Shown: in pieces, positions 16,114-24,631 of the stretch | Numbering within the stretch: position 1 is the first letter of the stretch | Layout of the letters: the number at the start of each line of letters is the position of its first letter | Origin: Chloroflexota bacterium | GTDB lineage: Bacteria; Chloroflexota; Anaerolineae; B4-G1 | Assembly (NCBI GenBank): GCA_012514315.1 | Contig: JAAZAN010000074.1 | Location: 1-36,769 of the forward strand | Direction of reading: 5' to 3' | DNA: 36,769 nt | Position numbers and translations under genes: made by a program | Notes under the pieces: model-generated | Seen by the model: the letters and a program-made list of their open reading frames with translations, nothing else | Told to the model about the DNA's origin: nothing | Database searches by the model: none

Positions 16114-17040
16114 ATGAGAGCACTGAGCAAAGTAGCGCCAGACTGGTGGGACTACACTACATTGGATCGGGAGATCCTGGACGATGCGGCTAGGTTGACT
16201 GCGGATGACCTGCTCCAGCTCTCCCGTTCGGGATTCACCGTCAAGTTCTACGATACACTTGAGGACTTCTACCTGGCAGAAGCCCTCGAGTACATAGTCG
16301 CGTGGAAGCAGGCATCCGAGTCTGATCCGGTCGGTATCTGTGGGCCGATTGGACCTACAGAGCAGCTTCCACTGGTTGCCCGATTGGTGAATGAGCTGGA
16401 GGTTGACCTGCGCCATGCGCATTTCTGGGGCATGGATGAGTGGGTGATCGATGGCAAAGAAGTGACAATTGACCATCCGCTCAGCTTTCGCCGGGCAGAT
16501 ATGGCTCTTTGCTTCGATCTGATCCGTCCCGAACTGCGAATGCCGGAGGAGAACCTCCATTTCCCTGCCGTCGATGCGACTGAGTTCATCCGGAGCTGGG
16601 ATCACGTCCGGTGTGCTGTGATACAGGGCGGTCAGGGTGAGGTTAAGCACTGGGCCTTCAACGACCCGGTGCGGCGCGCGGGTCCGTACAAGGATGAACC
16701 ACCTTCGCCTGAGGAGTATCGGAAGCTTACCACACGCATCGTGGACCTACATCCAATCACGCTCATACAGAACGCGCGCACCTCGGGTGGCGGGGTGGTG
16801 CAGAATGTACCCAGCCAGGCCCTGACCGTAGGGCCCACCGAGACATGGAAATCTGAGAGAGTGTCCATCTGGCAGGCGGGAAACCACGACAATCCATTCG
16901 GCATGCGCCTCACAACATTGATGATCTCGAAGGGAATTGCCGATAGCTCTGTACCAATGTCCCTGCTGGCGGATCATCCGAACGTGCAGTTCAACTTCTA
17001 TCGTCCTGGTATCGGGACCTGTGATGCGGAGATGCACTAA
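16114..17040 (+). CDS. Glucosamine-6-phosphate deaminase-like protein
   Basis: A 308-residue member of the NagB/6-phosphogluconolactonase fold. By-eye alignment places [11 protein letters not shown] at the phosphate loop, FWGMDEW (D108) at the NagB FxMDEY with its proton-accepting aspartate, and [14 protein letters not shown] (172-185) at GGIGxDGHIAFNEP. In this last motif His179 is kept, the aspartate equivalent to NagB Asp141 is Val177, and the glutamate equivalent to Glu148 is Asp184. [17 protein letters not shown] matches the next NagB strand. It may therefore act on a different sugar phosphate or have altered chemistry. ATG 16114 follows TAGGAGCA. The PIG-L gene follows 18 bases later. 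Confidence 0.78.
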   Translation: MRALSKVAPDWWDYTTLDREILDDAARLTADDLLQLSRSGFTVKFYDTLEDFYLAEALEYIVAWKQASESDPVGICGPIGPTEQLPLVARLVNELEVDLRHAHFWGMDEWVIDGKEVTIDHPLSFRRADMALCFDLIRPELRMPEENLHFPAVDATEFIRSWDHVRCAVIQGGQGEVKHWAFNDPVRRAGPYKDEPPSPEEYRKLTTRIVDLHPITLIQNARTSGGGVVQNVPSQALTVGPTETWKSERVSIWQAGNHDNPFGMRLTTLMISKGIADSSVPMSLLADHPNVQFNFYRPGIGTCDAEMH

Positions 17041-17058
17041 CCTGGAGAATAGGGCCAG

Positions 17059-17838
17059 ATGACAAAGCGTGCATTTGCTGTGGCGGCACATCCGGACGAC
17101 ATCGAGTTTGTCATGGCGGGCACTCTGACCCTGTTGGGGCAAGCCGGTTACGAGATCCACTACATGAATATCGCCAATGGTAGCTGTGGTACGATGCACC
17201 ACTCGCGTGAGGAGATCATCCGGATTCGCCGTGATGAGGCGCGGGCGGCGGCTGCCTCAATTGGGGCTGTCTTCCACGAGAGCCTTGTCGATGACCTCGA
17301 GATCTTCTATGATAGGTCCTTGCTCGCTCGCGTTGGTGCTGTGATGCGGGAGGTCGCGCCAGAGATTCTCTTGTTGCAGTCGCCTAACGACTACATGGAG
17401 GATCATCAGAACGCTGTGAGGTTGGCTGTGACCGCGGCGTTCTGTCGATCGATGCCCAACTGGCCGACTGACCCTCCGCGGAGGTGGGTCAGTCAGGATG
17501 TGACGGTGTATCACGCTCAGCCTCACGGAAACCGGGATGCCTTGCGCCAGCCGGTGCATCCCGAGATGTGCGTGGATATAGCGAGTGTGTTTCAGGCCAA
17601 ATGGGACATGCTGACATGCCATCAGAGCCAGAAGGTGTGGCTCGATGAGAGCCAGGGTATGGATTCCTATCTGCTTTCAATGCGGGCGCTCAGTGAACAG
17701 ATTGGGCAAATATCGGGCCGCTTTGAGCTCGCTGAAGGGTGGCGTCGACGATCGCACCTGGGCTTCTGCTCGGAGGACGCTGATCCACTTCTCGATGCGT
17801 TATCCGATTATGCCATTGTTCTACCTGCGGCGCGGTGA
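17059..17838 (+). CDS. PIG-L family deacetylase (LmbE-like)
   Basis: A 259-residue zinc-dependent deacetylase of the PIG-L/LmbE family, which removes N-acetyl groups from amino sugars and their conjugates. The metal and catalytic motif AAHPDDIE is at residues 9-16 (His11, Asp13, Asp14), and the third ligand is probably His116 in [12 protein letters not shown]-like core strands such as [11 protein letters not shown] are typical. The protein lacks a signal peptide, so it should act in the cytoplasm. ATG 17059 follows the deaminase-like gene by 18 bases with GGAGAATAGGG between them. The neighbours suggest deacetylation within an amino-sugar catabolic route; the substrate is unknown. Confidence 0.9.
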   Translation: MTKRAFAVAAHPDDIEFVMAGTLTLLGQAGYEIHYMNIANGSCGTMHHSREEIIRIRRDEARAAAASIGAVFHESLVDDLEIFYDRSLLARVGAVMREVAPEILLLQSPNDYMEDHQNAVRLAVTAAFCRSMPNWPTDPPRRWVSQDVTVYHAQPHGNRDALRQPVHPEMCVDIASVFQAKWDMLTCHQSQKVWLDESQGMDSYLLSMRALSEQIGQISGRFELAEGWRRRSHLGFCSEDADPLLDALSDYAIVLPAAR

Positions 17839-17877
17839 TGCGCCGCCTGGTGACCACCGAGCTCTGGCGGAGCTCGG
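17827..17877 (+). other. Two consecutive hairpins between PIG-L and oxidoreductase genes
   Basis: GCGGCGC (17827-17833) pairs with GCGCCGC (17840-17846) across the PIG-L stop codon. CCGAGCTC (17857-17864) pairs with GAGCTCGG (17870-17877). Both stems are perfect with 5-6 base loops, and no T-run follows. They may protect or segment the mRNA. Confidence 0.45.
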
Positions 17878-17909
17878 AATAGTCGAGCTCTCGGTGAGTG
17901 GAGGGTGCT

Positions 17910-18962
17910 ATGGCGGAGCGAGTCAGGGTAGGGTTTGTTGGCTTGGGGCATAACGGCTGCGAGCACATACGCCAACACCTGAAGGTCGGGAAATCCGAGA
18001 TCGCTGCCCTGTGTGACGTGCGGAAGGACCGGCTGGAGCGAGCCGTCTCCGAGTTTGGTGTGACCAGGCTCTATGATAGTTTCCTGGACCTGTGTCGTGA
18101 TCCCGAGTTGGATGCGGTCAGCATCAACACGGGCGATGCATTTCACAAAGAGCCCTTCCTCGCCGCGCTGGAGGCCGGCAAGCATGTCTTGATCGAGAAG
18201 CCTGTGGCCAACACCGAAAAGGATATCCTGACCATGGTCGAAGCCGCCAAGAGCGCCGATCCTCAGCTCAAGATCCAGGTGGGATACATCTTGCGTTTCA
18301 TGCCCGTATACGAGGCGATACATCAGGCCGCCAGCTCTGGGCAACTAGGCGATATCTACTACATGGAAGGTGACTACATCCATAACCTCCTCTATCAGGC
18401 CGAACAGACGGACCCACACACCGGCACGAACTGGTATCTTGAGGAGGAAATCCCGATGGTGGGCGGTGGCAGTCATCCGCTCGATCTCCTACGTTGGTTT
18501 TCTGGCAATGAGGTTGTGAGTGTCTCGGCCTATTCAAATCATGTGGCCTTTCCGGCAATGCGTCACGATGATTGCCAGGTAGCATTGTATCGGTTTGATG
18601 ACCGAACAATCGCGAAGGTGGCAGCCCTATATGCGCCGCGCTGCGAGATGGCGCATTTCTACAACGTTCGCCTGTATGGGACGCGGGGGACTGTCGACCG
18701 CGACTCCAAAGCCATCTCCGAATCGCCGGAGGATGTTCACCCATCGTTTGTACCGCTTGACGTCGCGAGCCACTTGAGTGCATTTGGAGAGCTGTCGGGT
18801 CACCCATTTGCTCCGGAGATTGAAGACTGGCTGGACGCGATTGTGGAAGACCGCTCGCCACGTATTTCGTTGGTCGATGGGGCCAGCTCGTGCCTGGCAG
18901 CTTTGATGGCCGTGCGGGCTGCACGCGAAGGGCGGGAGATCGACGTACCGCAACTGTGCTAG
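17910..18962 (+). CDS. Gfo/Idh/MocA family oxidoreductase
   Basis: A 350-residue NAD(P)-dependent sugar oxidoreductase homologue. The nucleotide-binding start VGFVGLGHNG (residues 7-16) is followed by AALCDV, then AVSINTGDAFHKEPFLAALEAGKHVLIEKP, in which E96-K97-P98 is the canonical catalytic motif. GGGSHPLDLLRWF, with the conserved histidine region, lies in the substrate domain. Start is ATG 17910, behind GGAGGG; a GTG at 17898 is also in frame. It is the last gene of the rightward cluster. Unlike the first oxidoreductase of the cluster it retains the catalytic lysine, so the two probably do different steps. Confidence 0.9.
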   Translation: MAERVRVGFVGLGHNGCEHIRQHLKVGKSEIAALCDVRKDRLERAVSEFGVTRLYDSFLDLCRDPELDAVSINTGDAFHKEPFLAALEAGKHVLIEKPVANTEKDILTMVEAAKSADPQLKIQVGYILRFMPVYEAIHQAASSGQLGDIYYMEGDYIHNLLYQAEQTDPHTGTNWYLEEEIPMVGGGSHPLDLLRWFSGNEVVSVSAYSNHVAFPAMRHDDCQVALYRFDDRTIAKVAALYAPRCEMAHFYNVRLYGTRGTVDRDSKAISESPEDVHPSFVPLDVASHLSAFGELSGHPFAPEIEDWLDAIVEDRSPRISLVDGASSCLAALMAVRAAREGREIDVPQLC

Positions 18963-18990
18963 GTGCGCCTGCACTCGCGCTTGAGCTTAA

Positions 18991-19028
18991 CTGCAGGCCC
19001 GGTGTGAAGGAACGCGTCGGGCCTGCAG
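18991..19028. terminator. Hairpin between convergent genes
   Basis: CTGCAGGCCCG (18991-19001) and CGGGCCTGCAG (19018-19028) form a perfect 11-base stem with a 16-base loop. There is no T-run on either side. Its place between two converging genes fits a bidirectional transcription barrier or mRNA end protector. Confidence 0.5.
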
Positions 19029-19059
19029 CGTGGGTCCATGTCAGCGCTCTCCCGTTTTG

Positions 19060-20253
19060 TTACTGACTGAAGATCAGTTGGCGCAGGCGATTCTCTACCA
19101 GTCCGATCATCGCCTTAAACACGGCCAGAGTGCGTCCCATCTCCCCCATGAACTCGCCCGTGATCTCGTGCCCCGCGAGCAGAGCCCATGATCCATCTGC
19201 AGGCACTCCGTTTGGCTCCTGGCTTGCGCCATTGTATTGGACGGATTCCCATGCGCCCTGGTCCTTCAGCGGGTAGTACATAGCCGCCCACCCACCAGTC
19301 CCGGTCTGTGCAGTCATAAAGGTCACATCCGACACGTTGGCCGCCATGATGCGGTGCATCGGGTCCTCGGTTACCGCGTAGAGCTCGGCAGCGCCCCACC
19401 CGACCTTGCAGTATGAGGGCCATTGCAGTCCCTGTGGGTTCAGCCGACGCTCGAATTCGGCCAAACGCAGTGCTGCTTCGAGATAGCGTGCCTCACCGTT
19501 GACCGCATACACATCGGCCAGGGCCGCCATAGCGGTGCCGATGTAGTAGAAATGCTGCTTGGGCTTGATGGTGTCAACGAAGCAGTTGATCTCCTCACCG
19601 GGCGCCGGCGTGGTCACCAGGGCGCCTTCTTTCGGATCGTAGTTGAAGTAGAACTTGCCCGGATCACTCGTCATGTGCTGGGTATTGAGATCGACCACCT
19701 GTGCGAGAAAGTCTGCACCTTGAATAGCCGGCTCCATCAATCCTGCTGCCAGGGCCCATTGGGTGAAGAACGATGTAGTCAGTGGATTGACTGTTCCCAT
19801 GTACTTGGCGTGGTCCTTGTTCCCAAAGACGCCGCCACATGCATGCTGATAGGTTAGAACCTCCTCACGGGTCTCATCGTTGGCAAACGCGGGATGGCGA
19901 AGGCGCTCGGCTACCTTGGCAAACGTCAGGAAGCGATACAGTAGTTGCATCTCGTTATGGAACGGAGGCTCCTCTGGAAAGCCATAACGACCAATCCCCA
20001 TCGTAGCATAGGCCGCGATCCAGTCTAGTAGACGCTCGACAGCATCCAGGCGGCCATCCTCGTACAGTCCCCAGACGACTTTGTGGCAGTAGCTGAGGTT
20101 GTGCTCGCGCATAATGGGCCCAGCGGGCGCGAACTCGCTGATCAGCCAGTCCGCAGCGCGCGCCATTGAGACGCTCATGCGCTCAATCATCGCCTCGAGC
20201 GCTCTCTTCTCGTCCAGTAACTCCCTTACTCCCAGTCGACTGATCTCGCTCAC
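19060..20253 (-). CDS. Unrecognised protein, probable alpha/alpha-barrel
   Basis: I cannot name this 397-residue protein. It is helix-rich with repeated aromatic and glycine patterns (LDWIAAYATMGIGRYG, TYQHACGGVFG, FFTQWALAAGLM, TAQTGTGGWAAMYYPL) resembling alpha/alpha toroids such as sugar epimerases, unusual glycosidases or cyclases. No signal peptide is seen. The start GTG at 20253 is chosen because AAGGAGGA lies 7 bases upstream on the minus strand; the longer frame to 20304 has no such site. It lies 114 bases downstream of the DUF4432 gene in the same direction and probably shares its transcript, so a carbohydrate role is plausible by context only. Confidence 0.75.
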   Translation of the reverse strand: MSEISRLGVRELLDEKRALEAMIERMSVSMARAADWLISEFAPAGPIMREHNLSYCHKVVWGLYEDGRLDAVERLLDWIAAYATMGIGRYGFPEEPPFHNEMQLLYRFLTFAKVAERLRHPAFANDETREEVLTYQHACGGVFGNKDHAKYMGTVNPLTTSFFTQWALAAGLMEPAIQGADFLAQVVDLNTQHMTSDPGKFYFNYDPKEGALVTTPAPGEEINCFVDTIKPKQHFYYIGTAMAALADVYAVNGEARYLEAALRLAEFERRLNPQGLQWPSYCKVGWGAAELYAVTEDPMHRIMAANVSDVTFMTAQTGTGGWAAMYYPLKDQGAWESVQYNGASQEPNGVPADGSWALLAGHEITGEFMGEMGRTLAVFKAMIGLVENRLRQLIFSQ

Positions 20254-20367
20254 GCCCAATTCCTCCTTGTTCAGTCTGTCAGGGCCGTCATCCGACCGGT
20301 ACACCGCGGCGAGATGGCCTGACCATGATGCTCCGACGATGGCTGATGACTTTTCATCCGCAGTGAA

Positions 20368-21417
20368 TCATCCCACGTCGTCAATCACCTCAATGTCGAT
20401 GCCATAGTGACAGCTCTCCTGTGGAGCCAGGTGGAGCAGTGCTTCGGGTTCTACAGCTGCATTCCCGGTCGCGCCAGTTGTGTTGCACGGCTCAATCCCC
20501 ATCAAGTACAGCCCCTCTCCCATCATCTTCCATTGAAGCAAGACTGGCAACTCGTGCTGCAAATAACTCCAGCGCAACCCCAATCCCAGAGCGGGATTCA
20601 CCAGTTCAACCTGCACCGATCCATCGCCACGTGATGTGGGCATATGCCAGAAGTTCTGTTCCGTATAGTGGGCTGTCGGTGGCTGAAGCTCATGCCACGC
20701 ATTCAGACCTCGGGCCGATTCCTCGTCGTGAGGTATTGTCATCTCGACCTCAGCAATCAGCCGGGAATCCTCACTGACCAAGGGGTAGCCGATGTTGAAG
20801 TGATAGGCAATCATGTGACGTTGCGGAGCGAACCCTTCATTGGTCACGGTATCATCGATGCGGATCCTGTTGGATCCTAGAGTCGTTGTGATACACCGCC
20901 GCATCACAACGTGCTCGCCAAACACACGTGTCTGGCGCACCTCACCTTCGACCTCGATACAGTATTTCTCACTTCCGTCCGGAGTGGGCTTCCATCCGCT
21001 CCGACATTCAACCAGCCGAGCGGGCAGATTGCCAATGCGTCCATGTAGCGGATAGTCGTGCCTACCGACGCTGACCGAGCTGCCAAAGTGATCCAGGCCG
21101 CAGGTTGTGAACAACCCACCTTGATAGGAGCGTAGCCAGTCTTCTCCACGTGCGCTGTAATAAGCAGGGTGCACGTATCCGGTTGGGGACATCCAGGCGA
21201 GAGGAACGCCCCGGTAGCTACACCTGGCAACGTCGAGCGCCCGATCGGCAATAACGTCAAAATCGAGCCCCGTGCCCGTCCATACGTGCGCCACACGACT
21301 GCCTTGAGCCAGGCCGTCCATGGCTTCAACCAGTCTCACGCCTGCGACTTGATCGATGTGTCCGACATGTTGGAGGAGTCGCGTTCGGCTCCAATCAAGG
21401 TAGGAAGGTGTTTTCAT
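20368..21417 (-). CDS. DUF4432 family protein (aldose epimerase-like fold)
   Basis: The 349-residue protein matches the DUF4432 group, related to aldose 1-epimerases (galactose mutarotase fold). The hallmark stretch is visible as TGLDFDVIADRALDVARCSYRG followed by VPLAWMSPTGYVHPA, then RSYQGGLFTTCGLDHFG, HGRIGNLPA, and a C-terminal IEPCN with the Gly-rich tail. Members bind or interconvert free sugars, but no specific activity can be read here. ATG 21417 has TTGGAG about six bases upstream on the minus strand. It is followed by the unrecognised gene ending at 19060, and preceded by the methyltransferase gene with a gap of about 107 bases. Confidence 0.85.
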   Translation of the reverse strand: MKTPSYLDWSRTRLLQHVGHIDQVAGVRLVEAMDGLAQGSRVAHVWTGTGLDFDVIADRALDVARCSYRGVPLAWMSPTGYVHPAYYSARGEDWLRSYQGGLFTTCGLDHFGSSVSVGRHDYPLHGRIGNLPARLVECRSGWKPTPDGSEKYCIEVEGEVRQTRVFGEHVVMRRCITTTLGSNRIRIDDTVTNEGFAPQRHMIAYHFNIGYPLVSEDSRLIAEVEMTIPHDEESARGLNAWHELQPPTAHYTEQNFWHMPTSRGDGSVQVELVNPALGLGLRWSYLQHELPVLLQWKMMGEGLYLMGIEPCNTTGATGNAAVEPEALLHLAPQESCHYGIDIEVIDDVG

Positions 21418-21524
21418 CGATCACTCCAATGCGTGCGCCCTGTCGTGCTTGTTGGCCTGCCCAAGAACCAAGCCGATGATCTTTTCTGCTAGGTTCCTGG
21501 GACCCCGTGCATTGCCGTAGGCGA

Positions 21525-22559
21525 TTATACTCCGGGTTTCTCGAATAGGTAGTGGGAGACCAGGTATTCACGACCTTGGCGGAAGCCCCACACCTCGCTA
21601 CACGCAAGAAAGAATAAGCGCCAGTTGGCCAGCCATTCGTTCTCATGGTCTGTCCCGTAGACGGCTGCCATGATGCTGCGCACCTCCTCTTCGTGCCGGT
21701 CCAGGTTTCGCAACCATGCTCGGAGTGTGCGAGCGTAGTGCGTGCCATCCATTCGCCAGTGATCGACTACGTACAGGTCGCGCTGGAAATGTAGAAGTAG
21801 ATCATCTGACGGCATCGTTCCACCTGCGAAGAAAGTCTGGGCCATCCAGTCGTTCGGATCATGGCTGTCAAATTCGTAAGCCCGCTCACGATGGCTGAAG
21901 ATGTGCACAAACACCTTTCCTGCTGGTCCGAGGAAGCCTGATAGCTTGAGCATGAGTTGCTCATAGTTCTTCATATGCTCGAACATCTCGATTGAGAGGA
22001 TCCGGTCAAAGTGTTGATCCGTCGCGTAGTCTCCGATATCCGCTGTGACGACTTGCACGTTGTTTAGTCCCACACGTCGGCGCGTTGCTTCGATGTGCTC
22101 TCGCTGTGTGCGCGAGTTGGAGAGTGCCAGAACTTGACAAGCGGGATAATGCTCTCCAATCCACAACGCAAGCGATCCCCAGCCGCATCCCAGGTCCAGA
22201 ATCTTCATACCGTCGACGACGTCCGCGCGCTCACACGTCAGTCGCAACATAGCTTCCTCTGCTTGATCGATATCCGTGACGTCTGACGGCCAATAGCAGC
22301 AACTGTACTTCAGTCGTTTGCCCAACACCAGCTCGAAGAACCGTGTTGGCACTTCATAGTGCTGAACGTTGGCTCGTGCCGTCTGGATCGCGATCGGGTT
22401 GTGCCTGAACTTACGGATCAGTTCACGCCGGTCCGAATCACGGGCCTCGACACTCATCCGCTCGTACTGTCGCGCGCTGCTCGCCAACCCAGCGCGCACT
22501 CCAGCACGAATGACCCAATCAGGCAGCAGATTCGTCTGTGCAAGTTTGACGGCCCACAT
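21525..22559 (-). CDS. Cyclopropane-fatty-acid-synthase family methyltransferase
   Basis: A 344-residue SAM-dependent enzyme of the cyclopropane-fatty-acyl-phospholipid synthase family. Visible are [14 protein letters not shown] (residues 68-81), YSCCYWP (85-91), the SAM-binding motif [15 protein letters not shown] (119-133), [11 protein letters not shown] and a later [11 protein letters not shown]. Classic enzymes methylenate unsaturated acyl chains of membrane lipids, but this short form lacks some of the N-terminal domain, and a generic lipid methyltransferase is possible. The start is ATG 22559 with TTAGGAGA just before it on the minus strand; a TTG at 22577 is less likely. An extended -10 promoter lies upstream. 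Confidence 0.88.
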   Translation of the reverse strand: MWAVKLAQTNLLPDWVIRAGVRAGLASSARQYERMSVEARDSDRRELIRKFRHNPIAIQTARANVQHYEVPTRFFELVLGKRLKYSCCYWPSDVTDIDQAEEAMLRLTCERADVVDGMKILDLGCGWGSLALWIGEHYPACQVLALSNSRTQREHIEATRRRVGLNNVQVVTADIGDYATDQHFDRILSIEMFEHMKNYEQLMLKLSGFLGPAGKVFVHIFSHRERAYEFDSHDPNDWMAQTFFAGGTMPSDDLLLHFQRDLYVVDHWRMDGTHYARTLRAWLRNLDRHEEEVRSIMAAVYGTDHENEWLANWRLFFLACSEVWGFRQGREYLVSHYLFEKPGV

Positions 22560-22591
22560 GAATGCTCTCCTAATCAACGCCGAATGGTCAC

Positions 22592-22600
22592 ACTATAGCA
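22592..22600 (-). promoter_or_regulatory. Extended -10 promoter of the methyltransferase gene
   Basis: On the minus strand TGC-TATAGT (TATAGT at 22597-22592) forms an extended -10 element about 33 bases upstream of ATG 22559. The -35 region (TTTCCC) is poor. Confidence 0.45.
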
Positions 22601-22718
22601 CGCCTGTGTGTAGGGGGAAATGGTGATAAGCATCGGAGACCGGCTATGAATCCAGCTTGTGCGAGGTGATTAAGGCTGCGTACATTGCCCCTCTGAGTTT
22701 GAGGGCCCTCCAAAGGAC

Positions 22719-22747
22719 TTGCTAAGACTGTGGTAACATGGTAGAAT
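22719..22747 (+). promoter_or_regulatory. Promoter of the tRNA genes
   Basis: TTGCTA (22719-22724), 17-base spacer, TAGAAT (22742-22747). The start would fall near 22754, about five bases before the mature tRNA-Cys 5' end. Confidence 0.7.
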
Positions 22748-22758
22748 CGCAGATGTTG

Positions 22759-22830
<72 letters not shown>

Positions 22831-22895
22831 TATTGATGTGGAGAATGTACCACCAATGTGAGGGGGTGGTGTTTCGAATTTGCAGCGTTTTCCGC

Positions 22896-22978
22896 GGGGC
22901 GGTGGCGAAACGGCAGACGCCGGGGACTTAAAATCCTCTGTCCGCGAGGACGTGTGGGTTCGAATCCCACCCGCCCTA
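22896..22978 (+). tRNA. tRNA-Leu (TAA)
   Basis: A class II tRNA with a long variable arm (TGTCCGCGAGGACGT region). GGGGCGG (22896-22902) pairs with CCGCCCT (22971-22977), with one G-U pair at the top. The anticodon loop CTTAAAA gives TAA. The T arm is GTGGG-TTCGAAT-CCCAC, and the discriminator A at 22978 is right for leucine. CCA is not encoded. It lies 65 bases after tRNA-Cys, probably on the same transcript. Confidence 0.93.
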
Positions 22979-23030
22979 CTTTGTGGGGTGCCTGTTTGAT
23001 CGAGGTGTCCCTTTCTGGCGATGACTCGGC

Positions 23031-23059
23031 TTGAGTTTTCGCCACTTCTAGAGTATGAT
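23031..23059 (+). promoter_or_regulatory. Promoter upstream of rplI
   Basis: TTGAGT (23031-23036), 17-base spacer, TATGAT (23054-23059). The start would lie near 23066, about 25 bases before the GTG of rplI. Confidence 0.65.
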
Positions 23060-23090
23060 GGCTTCGATTCCCTCTTGGAGGCATGCGCAC

Positions 23091-23597
23091 GTGAAGATTA
23101 TTCTGACTCAGGACGTACTCAATCTGGGCCGGATCGGCGAGGTAAAGCGGGTGGCCGATGGATATGCTCGCAACTATCTCATTCCGCAGGGACTGGCCGT
23201 TCAGGCGACCCAGGGTGCGATGAAGGAATTTGAGCGCCGACGGGAAGTGGAGGCGCGTAAGGATGAGCGGTTCGCTGAGCACGCCGAAGCGCTGGCTCAG
23301 AAACTGGATGGCCTGACACTCACCTTTGAGGCGAAAGCGGGTAGTAAGGGCCGCCTGTATGGATCGATTACACCCAGTGAGATTGCTGATGAGCTATCAA
23401 GCAAGCTGGGCGAGACACTCGATCGACGTAAGCACGTTCATTGCGAGCCGATTCGTGAGGTGGGAGAGCACAAGGTCCAGATTCGTCTGACCGCTGATAT
23501 TGTTCCCGAGATCACAGTCATCGTCAAACCCGAGGGCGGCGAACTGCCCGAGCCTGAGCAGGAGTCCGCATCGAGCGATCCAGTGTTGGCGGAATAG
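23091..23597 (+). CDS. rplI: 50S ribosomal protein L9
   Basis: The 168-residue protein is ribosomal protein L9, which binds domain V of 23S rRNA near the L1 stalk. The N-terminal domain is typical: KIILTQDVLNLGRIGEVKRV, then GYARNYLIPQGLA. The central helix is charged, and the C-terminal domain contains GRLYGSITPSEIADEL and an acidic tail slightly longer than usual. GTG 23091 is chosen, with TTGGAGG about nine bases upstream. A promoter just before it makes rplI independent of the tRNA transcript. It is not beside rpsF, ssb or rpsR as in many bacteria. Confidence 0.95.
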   Translation: MKIILTQDVLNLGRIGEVKRVADGYARNYLIPQGLAVQATQGAMKEFERRREVEARKDERFAEHAEALAQKLDGLTLTFEAKAGSKGRLYGSITPSEIADELSSKLGETLDRRKHVHCEPIREVGEHKVQIRLTADIVPEITVIVKPEGGELPEPEQESASSDPVLAE

Positions 23598-23626
23598 GGG
23601 CGCCTCTCGTCTTGTCAGAGGCAGCG

Positions 23627-24511
23627 ATGAAATCGTTGGGGGTTTGGCTTAGCGAGGCACGGCTGGCCAAAGGTGTGTCGTTGCAGGAGGCTGCAGCGAC
23701 TACCTGCATTCGACTGAAATACCTGGAAATGCTGGAGGCCGGGAACACGGCGGCGTTCCCAGGCGGCACGATGCAGGCGCGCGGGTTCCTGTCGATCTAT
23801 GCGCGCTATCTTGGCCTGTCCACAGATGAGGCGATGGCTCGCTACGATAGTGAAGTGCGTGGTCGCGCTTCTGCAGTTATGCCGGGCTCGCCTCCAGAAC
23901 GAGCTACACCTTCTGCCCCTCCTGTCCCAGTAGCGAAGCCGGTCCCCTCTGTGAAACCGGTCTTCCGCCCTGGCTTGCGGCGTCCAGTGGGACTTGTCGG
24001 TAGAGTCGGCATGTGGGCCGCGGTCGTCGTCGCACTGGTCGGGCTTGGGGTGGCGGGTTATTTCTTCTCACGGGGCGCTCCTACCCGGGCAACGGCTCAG
24101 ACCTTCGCTCCATTGGCGGCTGAGGAGCCCGATCCCACTTCATCGCCTACAACCCCGGCTGTGGCGATTGTGGAGGTCACCCCGATCGGTCCTCCCGTGG
24201 TCGATACGCTGGAGGTCGCCACAGCCACAGTGGAGACTTCTGTGGATGCCCGTGATGACGTCAGTCTGATCCTGGAAGCGACTGAGCACGTCTGGGTACG
24301 GGTAGTCCAGGACGATCAAAGGGTATTTGAGAACCTGATGACGCCGGGTCAGGTTGAGCGCTGGTCCGGGGTAAGCTCCATCTCAGTCGAGTCTGGCAAT
24401 GGGGCGGGTCTTCTGGTTACTGTGAATGATCGTCTATTGGGGCCTCTGGGTGAGCGTGGGCAGGTAAGTCGTCGCGCATGGACCACCTCTGGGGAGCTCA
24501 GCGCCCCATAA
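23627..24511 (+). CDS. RodZ-like helix-turn-helix membrane protein
   Basis: The protein (294 residues from ATG 23627) has RodZ architecture. An Xre-type helix-turn-helix covers about residues 5-70 (LSEARLAKGVSLQEAAATTCI, GFLSIYARYLGLS). A Pro/Ala-rich linker follows, then one membrane helix at 127-148 (VGMWAAVVVALVGLGVAGYF), a second linker, and a C-terminal DUF4115-type domain at about 215-290. RodZ links the MreB cytoskeleton to cell-wall synthesis in other bacteria. The TTG at 23612 is an alternative start; GAGG sits at the right distance for 23627. It begins 29 bases after rplI and precedes rimO, an order also seen in related bacteria. Confidence 0.85.
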   Translation: MKSLGVWLSEARLAKGVSLQEAAATTCIRLKYLEMLEAGNTAAFPGGTMQARGFLSIYARYLGLSTDEAMARYDSEVRGRASAVMPGSPPERATPSAPPVPVAKPVPSVKPVFRPGLRRPVGLVGRVGMWAAVVVALVGLGVAGYFFSRGAPTRATAQTFAPLAAEEPDPTSSPTTPAVAIVEVTPIGPPVVDTLEVATATVETSVDARDDVSLILEATEHVWVRVVQDDQRVFENLMTPGQVERWSGVSSISVESGNGAGLLVTVNDRLLGPLGERGQVSRRAWTTSGELSAP

Positions 24512-24631
24512 CGAACTGTGCGTTGACGGGAATCCCACTCCGTTGGAAAGCCGATGCCAACGTGCGCTATCGACTGGTCCTATCCTGCTTCCCGGATCTG
24601 CCTCCTGTATGTCCCGCAGCCAGCATAGTCT

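Noticed and set aside
22849..22875. ACCACC/GGTGGT stem with GTTT between the two tRNA genes as a terminator
   Set aside because: The stem is only six bases and the T-run is three; the tRNAs are close enough to share a transcript.
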